Shown here in pieces: positions 53,038-62,272 of a DNA stretch of 64,000 bases (the stretch's first letter is position 1; every line of letters starts with the position of its first letter). The position numbers were made by a program, and so were the translations under genes. The stretch covers positions 51,709-115,708 of the forward strand of contig JACMOC010000029.1 of assembly GCA_014378195.1 (NCBI GenBank). Reading direction: 5' to 3'. This DNA is from Oligoflexus sp. Lineage in GTDB: Bacteria; Bdellovibrionota_B; Oligoflexia; Oligoflexales; Oligoflexaceae. Below the pieces are notes generated by a model. It worked only from the letters and a program-made list of their open reading frames with translations. It had not been told where the DNA came from and did no database searches.

Positions 53038-54756
53038 ATGGTACTCTTCATCCTGTCCTATCTCGGTGGTGTCCTCACCATATTCAGTCCTTGTGTTTTG
53101 CCCGTCGTGCCTTTCCTCTTCTCAAGATCGCATCTTTCGTTTGTTAAAACAGGTGTGCCGACACTGATAGGGATGGCGCTTAGTTTTACTGCTTTCGGTT
53201 TGCTTTCGGCGGCAGGTGGGAACTGGGTGATTCACGCGAATGCCTATGGGCGCTATTTTGCGATGTTTATCTTCTCTGTCTTGGGGTTGACCCTTGTTTT
53301 CCCTCATTTTGCCCAGAAAGTGATGCAACCAATCGTCAATCTTGGTGGTCGCCTGCAACAAAGCGCAGGCCATTCGGACAACGTAGGTTCTTCTCTGCTC
53401 ATCGGGGCCTCGGTTGGACTCTTATGGGCCCCGTGCGCAGGGCCCATATTAGGATTGGTTCTGGCGGGTGCGGCGATCGGAGGCCTGAATACAGGTACCT
53501 TTGGTCTGCTTGCAGCCTTCGGCTTTGGAGCAGCGACGTCTCTCGGCGTTGCGATATTCGCAAGTGGGAAGGTCCTCAGCAAAATCAAGCGTGGTCTTGG
53601 GATTGAAGAGTGGATTAAAAAGGCACTGGGTGTGCTCGTCCTTCTATCGGTCCTTGGAATTGCCTTAGGACTCGATACCCAATTGCTCGCGCGGTTTTCA
53701 TTTCTCAATACCAATGCCTTCGAACAATCATTGATTGATCAGACTCACATCGGGGGCAATAAGGCAGAAGCCAATCAGCTCACGCACGATGGCCCTATGC
53801 CTTCGCTGGCTGGTGCGGTGAGTTGGCTCAATTCACCGCCTCTGTCCGCGGAGGAATTGAAGGGCAAAGTGGTGGTTGTCGATTTCTGGACCTATTCCTG
53901 CATCAATTGTCTTCGTTCGCTTCCTTATCTCAAAGCCTGGTCCGAAAGATATAAAAGTCAAGGTCTGGTGGTGATTGGTATTCATACACCCGAATTTGCT
54001 TTTGAAAAAGATAACCACAACGTTGAAGCTGCGGTCAAAGACCTCGGTCTCACTTACCCTATCGCCATCGACAGCAATCGAACGATATGGTCGGCCTTCA
54101 AAAACGAGTATTGGCCAGCTCATTACTTCATCGACGCCAAAGGTGAGGTGAGGTTTCATCATTTCGGGGAAGGCAATTACGAAGAGTCGGAACGTCTGAT
54201 CCAAAGGCTCCTGAGTGAGGCCCATCCGGACAGCAGCGCACTGGGCGAGCCCGTCGCAGGGCAAATCAAAGCCGATGGTATCGAAAGACCAGCGGGGGTT
54301 TTCGCTGAGATAGTTACACCGGAGACTTACCTTGGGTATTGGCGCCAGGCAAATTTTGTGTCGGCGGCAGAACTTAAAAAAGATGCTGTCCAAACCTACG
54401 CTATTAAATCTGATCTTCTCATCAATCAGTGGGGACTAAACGGTACTTGGTTTACATCGGCGGAAATGGTGAAAAATCAGAACGCTGGCGCTCGCCTCTC
54501 AATTCGATTCAAAGCCCGTGATTTGCACCTGGTTTTGGGCAATCCAGGTGGAAAACCAGTGAGATTTCGGGTCCGGCTAGATGGGAATGAGCCGGGTGGA
54601 ATGCATGGAGATGATATTGATGCAGCAGGGACCGGAACGGTTCGTTCGCAGAGGCTCTACCAGTTAATTCATCTCAATGATGGCAAAACCGAACATGTCT
54701 TTGAAATTGAATTTTTGGACACCGAGGCTGAAGCTTTTGCCTTTACGTTTGGATAA
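53038..54756 (+). CDS. DipZ-like CcdA-thioredoxin fusion protein
   Basis: A 572-residue thiol-disulfide exchange protein. The N-terminal CcdA/DsbD-type membrane domain (six helices, FSPCVLPVVPFLFS and LLWAPCAGPILG hold the two redox Cys) passes electrons across the membrane. A TlpA-like thioredoxin domain has WTYSCINCLRSLPYL (Cys288, Cys291). The C-terminal 150 residues form a beta-sandwich as in DipZ. It follows msrA by 35 bases and likely recycles it. Confidence 0.92.
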   Translation: MVLFILSYLGGVLTIFSPCVLPVVPFLFSRSHLSFVKTGVPTLIGMALSFTAFGLLSAAGGNWVIHANAYGRYFAMFIFSVLGLTLVFPHFAQKVMQPIVNLGGRLQQSAGHSDNVGSSLLIGASVGLLWAPCAGPILGLVLAGAAIGGLNTGTFGLLAAFGFGAATSLGVAIFASGKVLSKIKRGLGIEEWIKKALGVLVLLSVLGIALGLDTQLLARFSFLNTNAFEQSLIDQTHIGGNKAEANQLTHDGPMPSLAGAVSWLNSPPLSAEELKGKVVVVDFWTYSCINCLRSLPYLKAWSERYKSQGLVVIGIHTPEFAFEKDNHNVEAAVKDLGLTYPIAIDSNRTIWSAFKNEYWPAHYFIDAKGEVRFHHFGEGNYEESERLIQRLLSEAHPDSSALGEPVAGQIKADGIERPAGVFAEIVTPETYLGYWRQANFVSAAELKKDAVQTYAIKSDLLINQWGLNGTWFTSAEMVKNQNAGARLSIRFKARDLHLVLGNPGGKPVRFRVRLDGNEPGGMHGDDIDAAGTGTVRSQRLYQLIHLNDGKTEHVFEIEFLDTEAEAFAFTFG

Positions 54757-54765
54757 ATAATCTAT

Positions 54766-54794
54766 TTGAACTGGCCAGTTCATAATGATATAAA
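54766..54794 (+). promoter_or_regulatory. promoter with overlapping palindromic operator for the TetR gene
   Basis: TTGAAC (54766-54771), 17 bases, then TATAAA (54789-54794) form a good sigma-70 promoter 21 bases before the TetR ATG. The perfect 16-bp palindrome TGAACTGGCCAGTTCA (54767-54782) covers the -35 and spacer, as expected for autorepression by a dimeric TetR protein. Confidence 0.75.
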
Positions 54795-54814
54795 GCGGTT
54801 TACGGGGGTGTTTT

Positions 54815-55372
54815 ATGGGTAGGCCGAAAAAATTCAGTCGCGAAGATGTCCTTTCCAAAGCGTTGCCTTTGTTTTGGAAACGCGGCTTTACCAATACAGG
54901 CCTTCAGGATTTGGAAAAAGCCACAGGCGTGAATAAGTCTGGTCTTTATGCCGAATTCAAAGACAAGGGCGATATCTTTCTGTCGAGCCTCCAGCACTAT
55001 TACAAAGGCCTCAAAATCAAGGGCCTGCTCACTGCAGAACCCAAGGGCTGGGGCAATATAGAGGCTTTTTTAAACGCTATCGGAGAGGGTTGTTCTGCCG
55101 ATCAATCTGGATGTTTCGGCGTTAATTCCATGCGCGAAATATCTATTCTCCCTGATGAAGCAGCGGTTTTGATTGCCGAAAACAGAGCCGAACTGAAAGC
55201 ACTGCTGGCGGCTAATGTCGCTGCTGAACACACGGCTATGAACCCCCTTATCGCCGCCGAACTCTTGACCATATTTGCTGCCGGTCTGAGCATCGAACAA
55301 AACCTCAGGCGTCCTGCAGCTGAGTCGCAGGCCCAGGCTGCCACTCTCCTGAGTCTTCTTAAGAAAAGCTGA
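54815..55372 (+). CDS. TetR/AcrR family transcriptional regulator
   Basis: A 185-residue repressor. The N-terminal HTH (GRPKKFSREDVLSKALPLFWKRGFTNTGLQDLEKATGVNKSGLYAEFKDKG, described here in parts: residues 2-51) is typical. The C-terminal ligand domain contains CSADQSGCFGVNSM with two Cys, which could sense electrophiles or oxidants. GGGGGT lies 5 bases before the ATG. A palindrome on its own promoter suggests autorepression. A second target is unknown. Confidence 0.9.
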   Translation: MGRPKKFSREDVLSKALPLFWKRGFTNTGLQDLEKATGVNKSGLYAEFKDKGDIFLSSLQHYYKGLKIKGLLTAEPKGWGNIEAFLNAIGEGCSADQSGCFGVNSMREISILPDEAAVLIAENRAELKALLAANVAAEHTAMNPLIAAELLTIFAAGLSIEQNLRRPAAESQAQAATLLSLLKKS

Positions 55373-55428
55373 CCCGCCTGTAAATGGTGTACTCACATCT
55401 TGACAACTTGTCCTGATGTGGACTTTAT

Positions 55429-56379
55429 TTAAGGGACTCTTGTGACCTTGCAGCGAGAGGCAAGTGATTCAACGACAGAAAGATCTAAAATATCGCGATG
55501 CTGTTTAGCGACAGCACGGGCACCGGTGGCGACCCCAAAAGTAGCCGCTTCTAAAAACCCCGCTCCTTTTTGGAGTTTATAAGCGATTCCAGCCACCATG
55601 CTATCGCCCGCACCCACAGCACTGACAAAGGGAACATTAGGAGAATTCAAGCTATAGGATTCGTTTTTCGTCGAAACAAATGCACCCGCCGCGCCGCGCG
55701 ATAAAACAACGGCGCCGCAGCGATTGTCCTTGATGAGCGATTTCACCGCATTTTCCTGCTGCTCGTCCGTTTCAAGGGGATCACCCATAAGCTCGCGAAG
55801 TTCGTGCAGATTTGGTTTTATTAAAAACACTTTGGATTTTAATGCCTCTTTAAGAGCAAGTCCGGAACAATCGAGGATGAGCTCTGCACCCTTTTTGATT
55901 ACGAGTTTGTTAAGGTCACTATAAAAGGTAGAGGGAACCTCAGGAGGAAGGCTACCACTCGCGACGACGATAGCAGTGGGTGAGATTCGGTCGAGACAAC
56001 GATCGAGAATAGAAAGCCATTCTTTTTCTTCGAGACTAGGACCAGGGCAATCAAAACGATATTCCTGCTGGGTGAATTTCTCTAAAACCACGAAACATTC
56101 GCGTGTCCACCCTTTGACTGGGAGGGGCTGGTGATCAATGCCTATCTGATTAAGCAGCCTTTCAAGCATCTGTCCTGTTGGTCCACCCGACGTGTAAAAT
56201 GCGGAACTCGAGCCACCCAGTTCATGAATGACGCGCGAAACATTAAGCCCACCGCCTCCCGCCTGGAGAAACTCATCACCACAGTTTAATTTATCATTTG
56301 GAGTGAGAACAGCAACGCTCCTCGATCGATCCATGGCCGGATTAAGAGTAAGTGTGAGTATTATTTTTTTCGCTGTCAT
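55429..56379 (-). CDS. PfkB-type hexose-phosphate kinase (FruK/PfkB/LacC group)
   Basis: A 316-residue ribokinase-fold sugar-phosphate kinase. LTLNPAMDRS, AGGGGLNVSRVIHELGG (substrate binding), IKPNLHELRELMG and SAVGAGDSMVAG (catalytic Asp, anion hole) match the 1-phosphofructokinase/tagatose-6-phosphate kinase/minor 6-phosphofructokinase group. The exact substrate cannot be fixed. AAGGAG 7 bases before the ATG. Divergent from the dehydrogenase gene at 56494. Confidence 0.9.
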   Translation of the reverse strand: MTAKKIILTLTLNPAMDRSRSVAVLTPNDKLNCGDEFLQAGGGGLNVSRVIHELGGSSSAFYTSGGPTGQMLERLLNQIGIDHQPLPVKGWTRECFVVLEKFTQQEYRFDCPGPSLEEKEWLSILDRCLDRISPTAIVVASGSLPPEVPSTFYSDLNKLVIKKGAELILDCSGLALKEALKSKVFLIKPNLHELRELMGDPLETDEQQENAVKSLIKDNRCGAVVLSRGAAGAFVSTKNESYSLNSPNVPFVSAVGAGDSMVAGIAYKLQKGAGFLEAATFGVATGARAVAKQHRDILDLSVVESLASRCKVTRVP

Positions 56380-56411
56380 GGATGAACTCCTTTTTGGTGC
56401 AGGCTGAAGTG

Positions 56412-56452
56412 TGCATTAACCGTGCCTTCTTTCTCTTGGCATTGTTAATGCA
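56412..56452. promoter_or_regulatory. inverted repeat between divergent metabolic genes
   Basis: TGCATTAAC (56412-56420) and GTTAATGCA (56444-56452) are perfect 9-bp inverted arms 23 bases apart, between the PfkB-type kinase and the dehydrogenase gene. A shared operator is plausible; no T-run argues against a terminator. Confidence 0.45.
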
Positions 56453-56493
56453 AGGCGAGAATTATTGAAGAACATTACCGGCGGGGGCAAATC

Positions 56494-57495
56494 GTGAAAC
56501 TTATACTGTTCAGTGGTCATCATTTTGAAAGAGATCCATTTATCGAATCCAATAAAGCTTATGGGCACGATTTGCAATTTCTTGATGTTTCTTTGAATAA
56601 GGATACTGCGAAGCTAGCCGAAGGACATGATTGCGTTGCGGCTTTTACTACGGATAAGCTTGATGCGGAATGTCTTGCCCTCCTAGCAGGCTATGGTGTC
56701 AAACTCATTGCACTTCGGTCGGCTGGATTTAACCATGTTGACCTCGAGGCGGCCCATCGCCTCAAGTTGCAGGTTGTGCGTGTCCCCCAGTATTCCCCGT
56801 ATTCCGTAGCGGAATATGCCGTCGGCTTGATGCTCACTCTCAATCGAAAGCTTCATAAATCCTACAATCGCGTGAAAGAGCTCAATTTTTCGCTCGAGGG
56901 CCTAGTGGGTTTTGATATGCACGGAAAAACTGTTGGTGTCATCGGGACGGGTCGAATCGGGTCAGTCCTCGCTGAGATCTTGAGTGGTTTCGGCTGTAAG
57001 GTGATTGCCTATGACCCCGTTCCCAGCACTGATCTTGTGAAGCGCTTGAAAGTGAGCTACGTGCCTCAAGCCGAGGTTTTTAAGAGTTCGGATATTATCT
57101 CTCTGCATGTGCCTCTGAGCCCGAAAACCCGTCACCTTATTGATGAAGGCGCCCTTTTATCGATGAAAAAAGGCGTGATGCTCATCAATACGGGGCGAGG
57201 CGGATTGATAGATGCGCATGCTTTAATAGAGGCCTTGAAATCCGGGCATCTGGGATCAGCCGGTCTCGATGTTTATGAAGAGGAAGAGGGTGTTTTTTTC
57301 GAGGATCATTCTCTTGATCTCATTCAAGATGATATCCTGGCGAGGCTCCTCACCTTTCCGAATGTTTTTCTATCCTCCCATCAGGGTTTTCTTACCAAGG
57401 AAGCGCTCCATAACATCGCGAAAACAACACTTGAAAATGCCTCTGATTTTGAAAAGGGCCGCCCCTTGCAGAATCTCGTCGTTCCTCTTGTGTGA
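56494..57495 (+). CDS. D-2-hydroxyacid dehydrogenase (D-lactate dehydrogenase-like)
   Basis: A 333-residue NAD-dependent dehydrogenase. GVIGTGRIGSVLAEILSGFG is the Rossmann loop, INTGRGGLID the catalytic-Arg region and SSHQGFLTKEAL the catalytic His region. The overall form resembles fermentative LdhA, converting pyruvate to D-lactate. The start is GTG with GGGGG 7 bases upstream. With the divergent kinase it suggests control of sugar fermentation. Confidence 0.9.
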   Translation: MKLILFSGHHFERDPFIESNKAYGHDLQFLDVSLNKDTAKLAEGHDCVAAFTTDKLDAECLALLAGYGVKLIALRSAGFNHVDLEAAHRLKLQVVRVPQYSPYSVAEYAVGLMLTLNRKLHKSYNRVKELNFSLEGLVGFDMHGKTVGVIGTGRIGSVLAEILSGFGCKVIAYDPVPSTDLVKRLKVSYVPQAEVFKSSDIISLHVPLSPKTRHLIDEGALLSMKKGVMLINTGRGGLIDAHALIEALKSGHLGSAGLDVYEEEEGVFFEDHSLDLIQDDILARLLTFPNVFLSSHQGFLTKEALHNIAKTTLENASDFEKGRPLQNLVVPLV

Positions 57496-57568
57496 AATGG
57501 TGCTCATCTAGAGTGAGTAACTGTAGCAAATCACGCTATTTACCGAATAATGCCAATGGGTAGTGACT

Positions 57569-58336
57569 ATGAACCAATCCGATAGCCTTCGATCACCAGG
57601 GCTTGCTTATAAAAATCTAGACTTTCTTGAGAGCGATGGCGGACGGACACTTCGCATACTGTCCGAATATCTCGAACCCTACGAACGCCTTCGGAAAGAA
57701 AATATTCACGAAACAGTCGTCTTTTTTGGGTCAGCGCGGATCTCAAGCACGGGGCCGCTTCAAAGCTACTATGACGATGCGCGACGACTGGCCTCCATGA
57801 TTACGACCTGGGCTCTGGGCCTTGATGGTCCCAGACGGTTCGTCATATGTACTGGCGGTGGCGGAGGCATTATGGAAGCTGCAAATAAGGGTGCGGCGGA
57901 GGCCGGAGGTGTATCTATAGGTTTGAATATTGGTCTGCCTCATGAGCAGCGTCCCAACGAGTTCGTCACCCCTGAGCTCTTGTTTGAGTTTCACTATTTT
58001 TTTATGCGGAAACTTTGGTTTTCTCATCTGGCGCGTGCTTTAGTGGTCTTTCCTGGAGGATTCGGCACTCTGGATGAACTCATGGATACATTAACGCTTG
58101 CCCAAACCGGAAAACTGGGACGCAAGGTTATCATCATTCTTTATGGGTCACGTTATTGGAACGAAATCATAAATTTCGAGGCTTTGGCGCAGCATGGATT
58201 TATCGATCCTGAAGATTTGAACCTTTTTACCATTGTTGATGACGTTGATTCTGCGTTCAACATTTTGCAGAATAACTTGCCACTATCTGTTCAGGAAGAT
58301 TCGCCTGCTATTGCTAAGTCAATAAGCAAATCGTAG
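57569..58336 (+). CDS. LOG family protein
   Basis: A 255-residue nucleotide-5'-monophosphate phosphoribohydrolase-like protein: VVFFGSAR, CTGGGGGIMEAANKGA and FPGGFGTLDELMDTLTLAQ hold the GGGxGxM and PGGxGTxxE signatures of the LOG/'lysine decarboxylase-like' family. The longer form here is usual for Gram-negatives. ATG 57569 is preferred over GTG 57563. Confidence 0.9.
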   Translation: MNQSDSLRSPGLAYKNLDFLESDGGRTLRILSEYLEPYERLRKENIHETVVFFGSARISSTGPLQSYYDDARRLASMITTWALGLDGPRRFVICTGGGGGIMEAANKGAAEAGGVSIGLNIGLPHEQRPNEFVTPELLFEFHYFFMRKLWFSHLARALVVFPGGFGTLDELMDTLTLAQTGKLGRKVIIILYGSRYWNEIINFEALAQHGFIDPEDLNLFTIVDDVDSAFNILQNNLPLSVQEDSPAIAKSISKS

Positions 58337-58413
58337 ACAACTCGGTTGCGTGTATCCATTGGTTCCTATCTTGCAGGGTCGAAGTTGTCAAGAAATGAAA
58401 CCCGGAGAATAAT

Positions 58414-59319
58414 ATGCAGATTACCTTAGCGGTTGATGACAATCGTGAACAGTCGAGTGCAGCGATTAGCCTATTGAAAGCGCTCGATTTCGAGGGTCCA
58501 ATTCTGACAGACGTTGTCTCGGTTATAGAGATGATAGGAAGAGCTGATGTTGCGATTGGTGTGGGTGCATTTCTTGATAACGCGGTAGGTTCGCCTTTTG
58601 TTTCGTTACAGAAAAAATTAGCAGATGAAGCTTTGGAATGGGCGAGTCAGGAATTGACACGAGGACATTTTACTCCCGTTTCTCACGTTCTTTACGGCAA
58701 TGCCGCACGCAGTATTCTGCATCACGTGACTAAAACGTTAAGTGAATTACTCGTTTTAGGCTCGGAACACAAGAGTCCTCTCGACGGCTTTGTGACAGGA
58801 AGCGTAGGTCGCAAAACAATTATACATTCTCCTATCAGCGTGCTCCTCGCGAGGACTTCCGATAAGCCGCTTCACACTTTAAAAGTTGTTCTGGCTACAG
58901 ATCATTCCGCTTATGCCAATGATTGTCTTGAACTGCTTCGTAAATTCTCGCCACGAGGCTTTGATCAGTTAGTCGTAACAACTGTTTTACCCGCCCAGGT
59001 TTCAGCCATGGCGTCTTCAACGTTTACGAAAGAGGATGCTGCGGCGTCATATAAAAGAGGTTTGTACGAAGCGAACGGCGCTCTTATTGGCAAAATGAAA
59101 GATTTGTGCGGCAGCTGTTTTTCGAGAGTTGAGGAGGGGGACGTCTGTGAGGTCCTTAGCCGGGTCATGCTTGAAGAGAAAGCCGATATGTTGGTCTTAG
59201 GAGCTCAAGGTCACGGGTTCGCCGATCGGCTATTGATAGGAAGTGTGTCCTTAAAGATGGCTGCGATCGAGCCAAAATCAGTTTTCATACTTCGTCGTCC
59301 GATTGCCGAGTTTGATTAG
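58414..59319 (+). CDS. tandem universal stress protein
   Basis: A 301-residue protein made of two UspA-like domains (about 1-145 and 150-297). The first ends LLVLGSEHKSPLDGFVTGSVGRKTIIHSPISVLLAR. The second has VVLATDHSAYAND and MLVLGAQGHGFADRLLIGSVSLKMA, with the G-2x-G-9x-G-S ATP-type motif. GGAG 6 bases before the ATG. Confidence 0.9.
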   Translation: MQITLAVDDNREQSSAAISLLKALDFEGPILTDVVSVIEMIGRADVAIGVGAFLDNAVGSPFVSLQKKLADEALEWASQELTRGHFTPVSHVLYGNAARSILHHVTKTLSELLVLGSEHKSPLDGFVTGSVGRKTIIHSPISVLLARTSDKPLHTLKVVLATDHSAYANDCLELLRKFSPRGFDQLVVTTVLPAQVSAMASSTFTKEDAAASYKRGLYEANGALIGKMKDLCGSCFSRVEEGDVCEVLSRVMLEEKADMLVLGAQGHGFADRLLIGSVSLKMAAIEPKSVFILRRPIAEFD

Positions 59320-59334
59320 AGTGGAAGGAGCTGG

Positions 59335-59544
59335 CTATCCAATATCCTGGAGTGGGCTATTCGGTTGTTCTACGAGAGGGTCCAATGGCGTTAACAGGTG
59401 GAGTGGGAGTTCGGCCAGAGACACCAAAAAATGGCTTTCGAAATAGACAAGGCAAATATCGGCATTCTGTCGAACGACACGGCCTACATCGCCCGTGCCT
59501 TCAAACAATACAGATTGACCCAAAAGGTTTTGCCTTGAGTGCAC
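59335..59544 (-). CDS. small protein with SH3/KOW-like fold, tentative
   Basis: A 69-codon frame with a GTG start and GGGGG 5 bases upstream. The core LLGQSVLFEGTGDVGRVV followed by strands and LLTPLD reads like the small SH3-like domains that begin with a G-x-V-x-x-V turn. Function unknown. An overlapping plus-strand frame has no ribosome site. Confidence 0.45.
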   Translation of the reverse strand: MHSRQNLLGQSVLFEGTGDVGRVVRQNADICLVYFESHFLVSLAELPLHLLTPLDPLVEQPNSPLQDIG

Positions 59545-59714
59545 ACGTACCCCCTAGCAATGGCATTGCTAACGATTAGAAATTTTATTTAGGCGCTAAG
59601 GCTTAGTATTTGTATCCAATATATACTACCGACAAATCGGGCCAATATATATTTTGAATGTCCCCGTATGTATTGAGAATATTTAGATATTATGATTCTT
59701 ATTTTTTACTGAAC

Positions 59715-59978
59715 TTAATCGCAGAGAAGAATCCGATCTAAGCTCGGCTCAATCCAACCAGGCCGCCAGTGGGCAGAATCTCGGAGTACAGCTCTCGGCA
59801 CCCACACTCGAATCGCCCGGTCACAGACGGCCATCATCTCGAGTTCTAGCTTTCCTTTAGGCGATCTTCTTCGGCTCACGATCCGATAATGAGCCCAGCC
59901 TTCCATGTTTTGAATGGAAGTCCAGTTACTGTTGATTTCGAATAATTTCTTTGAGAAATGAAGGTGTCTGCTTTGCAT
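59715..59978 (-). CDS. Trp-rich small protein (TIGR02450-like)
   Basis: An 87-residue protein. NSNWTSIQNMEGWAHYRIV, then W-x-P and SAHWRPGW, fit the pattern of the conserved tryptophan-rich family TIGR02450. Function unknown. GAGG 7 bases before the ATG. The approximately 135-base AT-rich gap upstream of 59715 holds nothing I can name. Confidence 0.75.
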   Translation of the reverse strand: MQSRHLHFSKKLFEINSNWTSIQNMEGWAHYRIVSRRRSPKGKLELEMMAVCDRAIRVWVPRAVLRDSAHWRPGWIEPSLDRILLCD

Positions 59979-60021
59979 CTATAAACCTCATTTTTGTCTC
60001 ACCTAGTATCCTAGTCTTCGG

Positions 60022-61218
60022 TCATGTGTAATGTCCAAATAGAAAACCTGATATCGCTCCCCCAATCACCAGCCACACTGAATTTAATTTATATCTTATG
60101 AGGAGGAACGCACTTGTGATGGCAAGCACTGCCGTAAAGGGATCGATGACCGCGGTCTTAAGGAGTTGAAGAGTAACAACAGCCATGAGTGCTAAAGACG
60201 CAACATTAAGACCGTCCAGGAACGCGCCCACACGCGAGGACTTTCGGAGTTTGGGAAGAATGATTACGCTTGCAGCCACGAAAAGGAACGCAGGAAGGAA
60301 TATGCCGACAGTCGCAATAAACGCACCCGCATTTCCAGCAAGCAAGTACCCAATAAAAGTCGCCGTTGTAAACACCGGACCTGGAGTGACCTGGCCCACG
60401 GCTACGGCATCAAGGAGTTGGCTTTCGGTGAGCCAATGCAATTTTTCGACTAAATCCGCCCGAATAAATGCAATCAGGACGTAACCGCTCCCAAACAGAA
60501 CAGCGCCGATTTTAGCAAAGGCGAGAAAAAGTGCGCCGAGTGAGAACGACATTGCGGATCCGGCAGCACTTGCAGTCAATGCCGCCGATTGTGCCCAAAA
60601 ATTGCCTAAAATACTTGTTCCGATAAGGGGACTGGCCCCATCCCACAACTTAGGTTGTGAAGCTGAGTGCAACACTAACATCGTTAGCCCTGATGCAAAT
60701 AAAACCGTGAGCTCGCTCACACCTACACAGTTTAAAGCAAAACTGGCTGAACCTATGAGGAGGAGAGTCCAAGTTTTGACAGCCGTCTTACTTAAGCTCC
60801 ATAAGGCCTGGAGTACGACAGCAATTATGACTGGTTTAATGCCGTAAGCTAACGAGCGAGCCTCAGCGGTGGATCCATACTTCACGTAGGCCCATGCACA
60901 GGCAGTGACAATGAGAGTTGCTGGCAGAATGAAAGCGACGCCCGCGAGGACAAGCCCCATCCACCCAGCCCTCTTGTGTCCAATGTGAATGGCCATTTCC
61001 GTTGAGTTTGGTCCAGGCATGAGATTGGTTGCCCCGAGGAGGTCCAAGAATTCGTCGCGCGTGAGCCATTGTTTGCGTCGTACGACTTCGTCTTGCATCA
61101 TTGCAATGTGTGCGGCAGGACCACCAAAAGCCGTTGTGCCGAGGCGCAGAAACAGTAAGATAAGGTCCCACAGGTCCTGGTTCGTATGAGAACGCTCTGA
61201 TTTAAGTGACTCAAACAT
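60022..61218 (-). CDS. chrA: chromate transporter, long-chain ChrA
   Basis: A 398-residue CHR-family transporter with two homologous halves (about 15-185 and 215-395). Each begins with a conserved block: FLRLGTTAFGGPAAHIAMM with EFLDLLGATNLMPGPNSTEMA, and FAKIGAVLFGSGYVLIAFI with LLDAVAVGQVTPGPVFTTATFIGY. It exports chromate, or takes up sulfate-like anions in some members. No chrB regulator is nearby. Confidence 0.93.
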   Translation of the reverse strand: MFESLKSERSHTNQDLWDLILLFLRLGTTAFGGPAAHIAMMQDEVVRRKQWLTRDEFLDLLGATNLMPGPNSTEMAIHIGHKRAGWMGLVLAGVAFILPATLIVTACAWAYVKYGSTAEARSLAYGIKPVIIAVVLQALWSLSKTAVKTWTLLLIGSASFALNCVGVSELTVLFASGLTMLVLHSASQPKLWDGASPLIGTSILGNFWAQSAALTASAAGSAMSFSLGALFLAFAKIGAVLFGSGYVLIAFIRADLVEKLHWLTESQLLDAVAVGQVTPGPVFTTATFIGYLLAGNAGAFIATVGIFLPAFLFVAASVIILPKLRKSSRVGAFLDGLNVASLALMAVVTLQLLKTAVIDPFTAVLAITSAFLLIRYKLNSVWLVIGGAISGFLFGHYT

Positions 61219-61288
61219 AGAGGACTTTCCACGTCAGCATGAATAACAGTCCTCTCGAGTATAACCACTTATCTTCGTAAGGACCGCT

Positions 61289-62272
61289 TCATAATGAGGA
61301 GTGCTCTGGGGACTTTTGAGAGCTTCGGATAACATCCAACCACGTTTTTATCAAAGAGTCAGCGTTGAGTGAATGGACAGAGAATGATTCATGCACGCTT
61401 ACAGCTAAAGCCATGCGCCCGTTCCAGGTGAGAGATGTGCCTTTGAGAGGTGCCGTAGGGTCTGTCGGTACTAGAACAGCTCTCGAAGCAATCCGCGCAT
61501 CGCCGGTTATAGCACCGACGTTGCTGAAAACAGCGAACCAATGGCCTTTTGCAGCCATTTTGTTTTCGTCCCGACGAATGATGTGTTCATAAACGCGATT
61601 GGGAAGTCGGCCTAAGGTCATCAACATACGATAGGCGCCCCAGTGCATCCCCTTTGCGAGTTGGTCCTGGATTTTTGCGTGTGTTCCTTCCAATGTGCTT
61701 TTACTGTCGAGAGCGAGAAAGAGTGGAACGGCATGATTGCCCGTAGGATCCGGAAACTCAATTGGTCCCCGTAAGCTCACAGGGATGCTCCAGTTACAGG
61801 CGTGATCTACCATCCCCGATTGCAGGCCTATGGCTTTGTGCAAAGTCCACGTTAAAAAGCTCGTGGGGGTGACCTTTTGCTGTTTAGTCCAGACTTTAAA
61901 GACGCGTGTTTCTTCGGCAGTGAGACTATAATGGGCAAAGGAATTGGGCTTTGCTTTTGTGGAGCTACGGCGGGTTAGAGTCGGCTTTGAAGCCTGAGTC
62001 ATAGTCTTTAAGTAGTCTTTCAAAAACATCAACTGGCGAAAAAGCGGTGGTAGTTTCTCCTCCCGCTGTTTGGGGAGCTGAAGAGGCGATTCGAACTTTA
62101 GCTGCTGTAATCTGAGAAGGGCGCCTTGCGCATCAGACTCGGAATGATTGAAGTGGTGACGTTCAGCCACTCCGTCTTGATCGATCGATACGATCTCAAC
62201 TATTGTTGACTCGCCCATGACCTTGTTAAAGCATGTGAAGTAACGTCCGATTCGATCGTGATAAAGAGCCAT
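61289..62272 (-). CDS. CoA-dependent acyltransferase-like (condensation/WS-DGAT superfamily), short N-terminus
   Basis: A 327-residue protein. HSESDAQG (from His43) resembles the HxxxDG of the superfamily, here preceded by Asn rather than a second His. SIPVSLRGP..GNHAVPLFLAL and WFAVFSNVGAI match the second lobe. In relatives the motif lies near residue 130-140, so about 90 N-terminal residues seem missing. The frame is open for 28 codons above the ATG without a start codon, then meets a stop. Either an unusual short form or a truncated gene. Confidence 0.6.
   Translation of the reverse strand: MALYHDRIGRYFTCFNKVMGESTIVEIVSIDQDGVAERHHFNHSESDAQGALLRLQQLKFESPLQLPKQREEKLPPLFRQLMFLKDYLKTMTQASKPTLTRRSSTKAKPNSFAHYSLTAEETRVFKVWTKQQKVTPTSFLTWTLHKAIGLQSGMVDHACNWSIPVSLRGPIEFPDPTGNHAVPLFLALDSKSTLEGTHAKIQDQLAKGMHWGAYRMLMTLGRLPNRVYEHIIRRDENKMAAKGHWFAVFSNVGAITGDARIASRAVLVPTDPTAPLKGTSLTWNGRMALAVSVHESFSVHSLNADSLIKTWLDVIRSSQKSPEHSSL

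Noticed and set aside
59352..59579. 75-codon plus-strand frame after the Usp gene
   Set aside because: No ribosome site; the opposite-strand frame with GGGGG and GTG is the better candidate.
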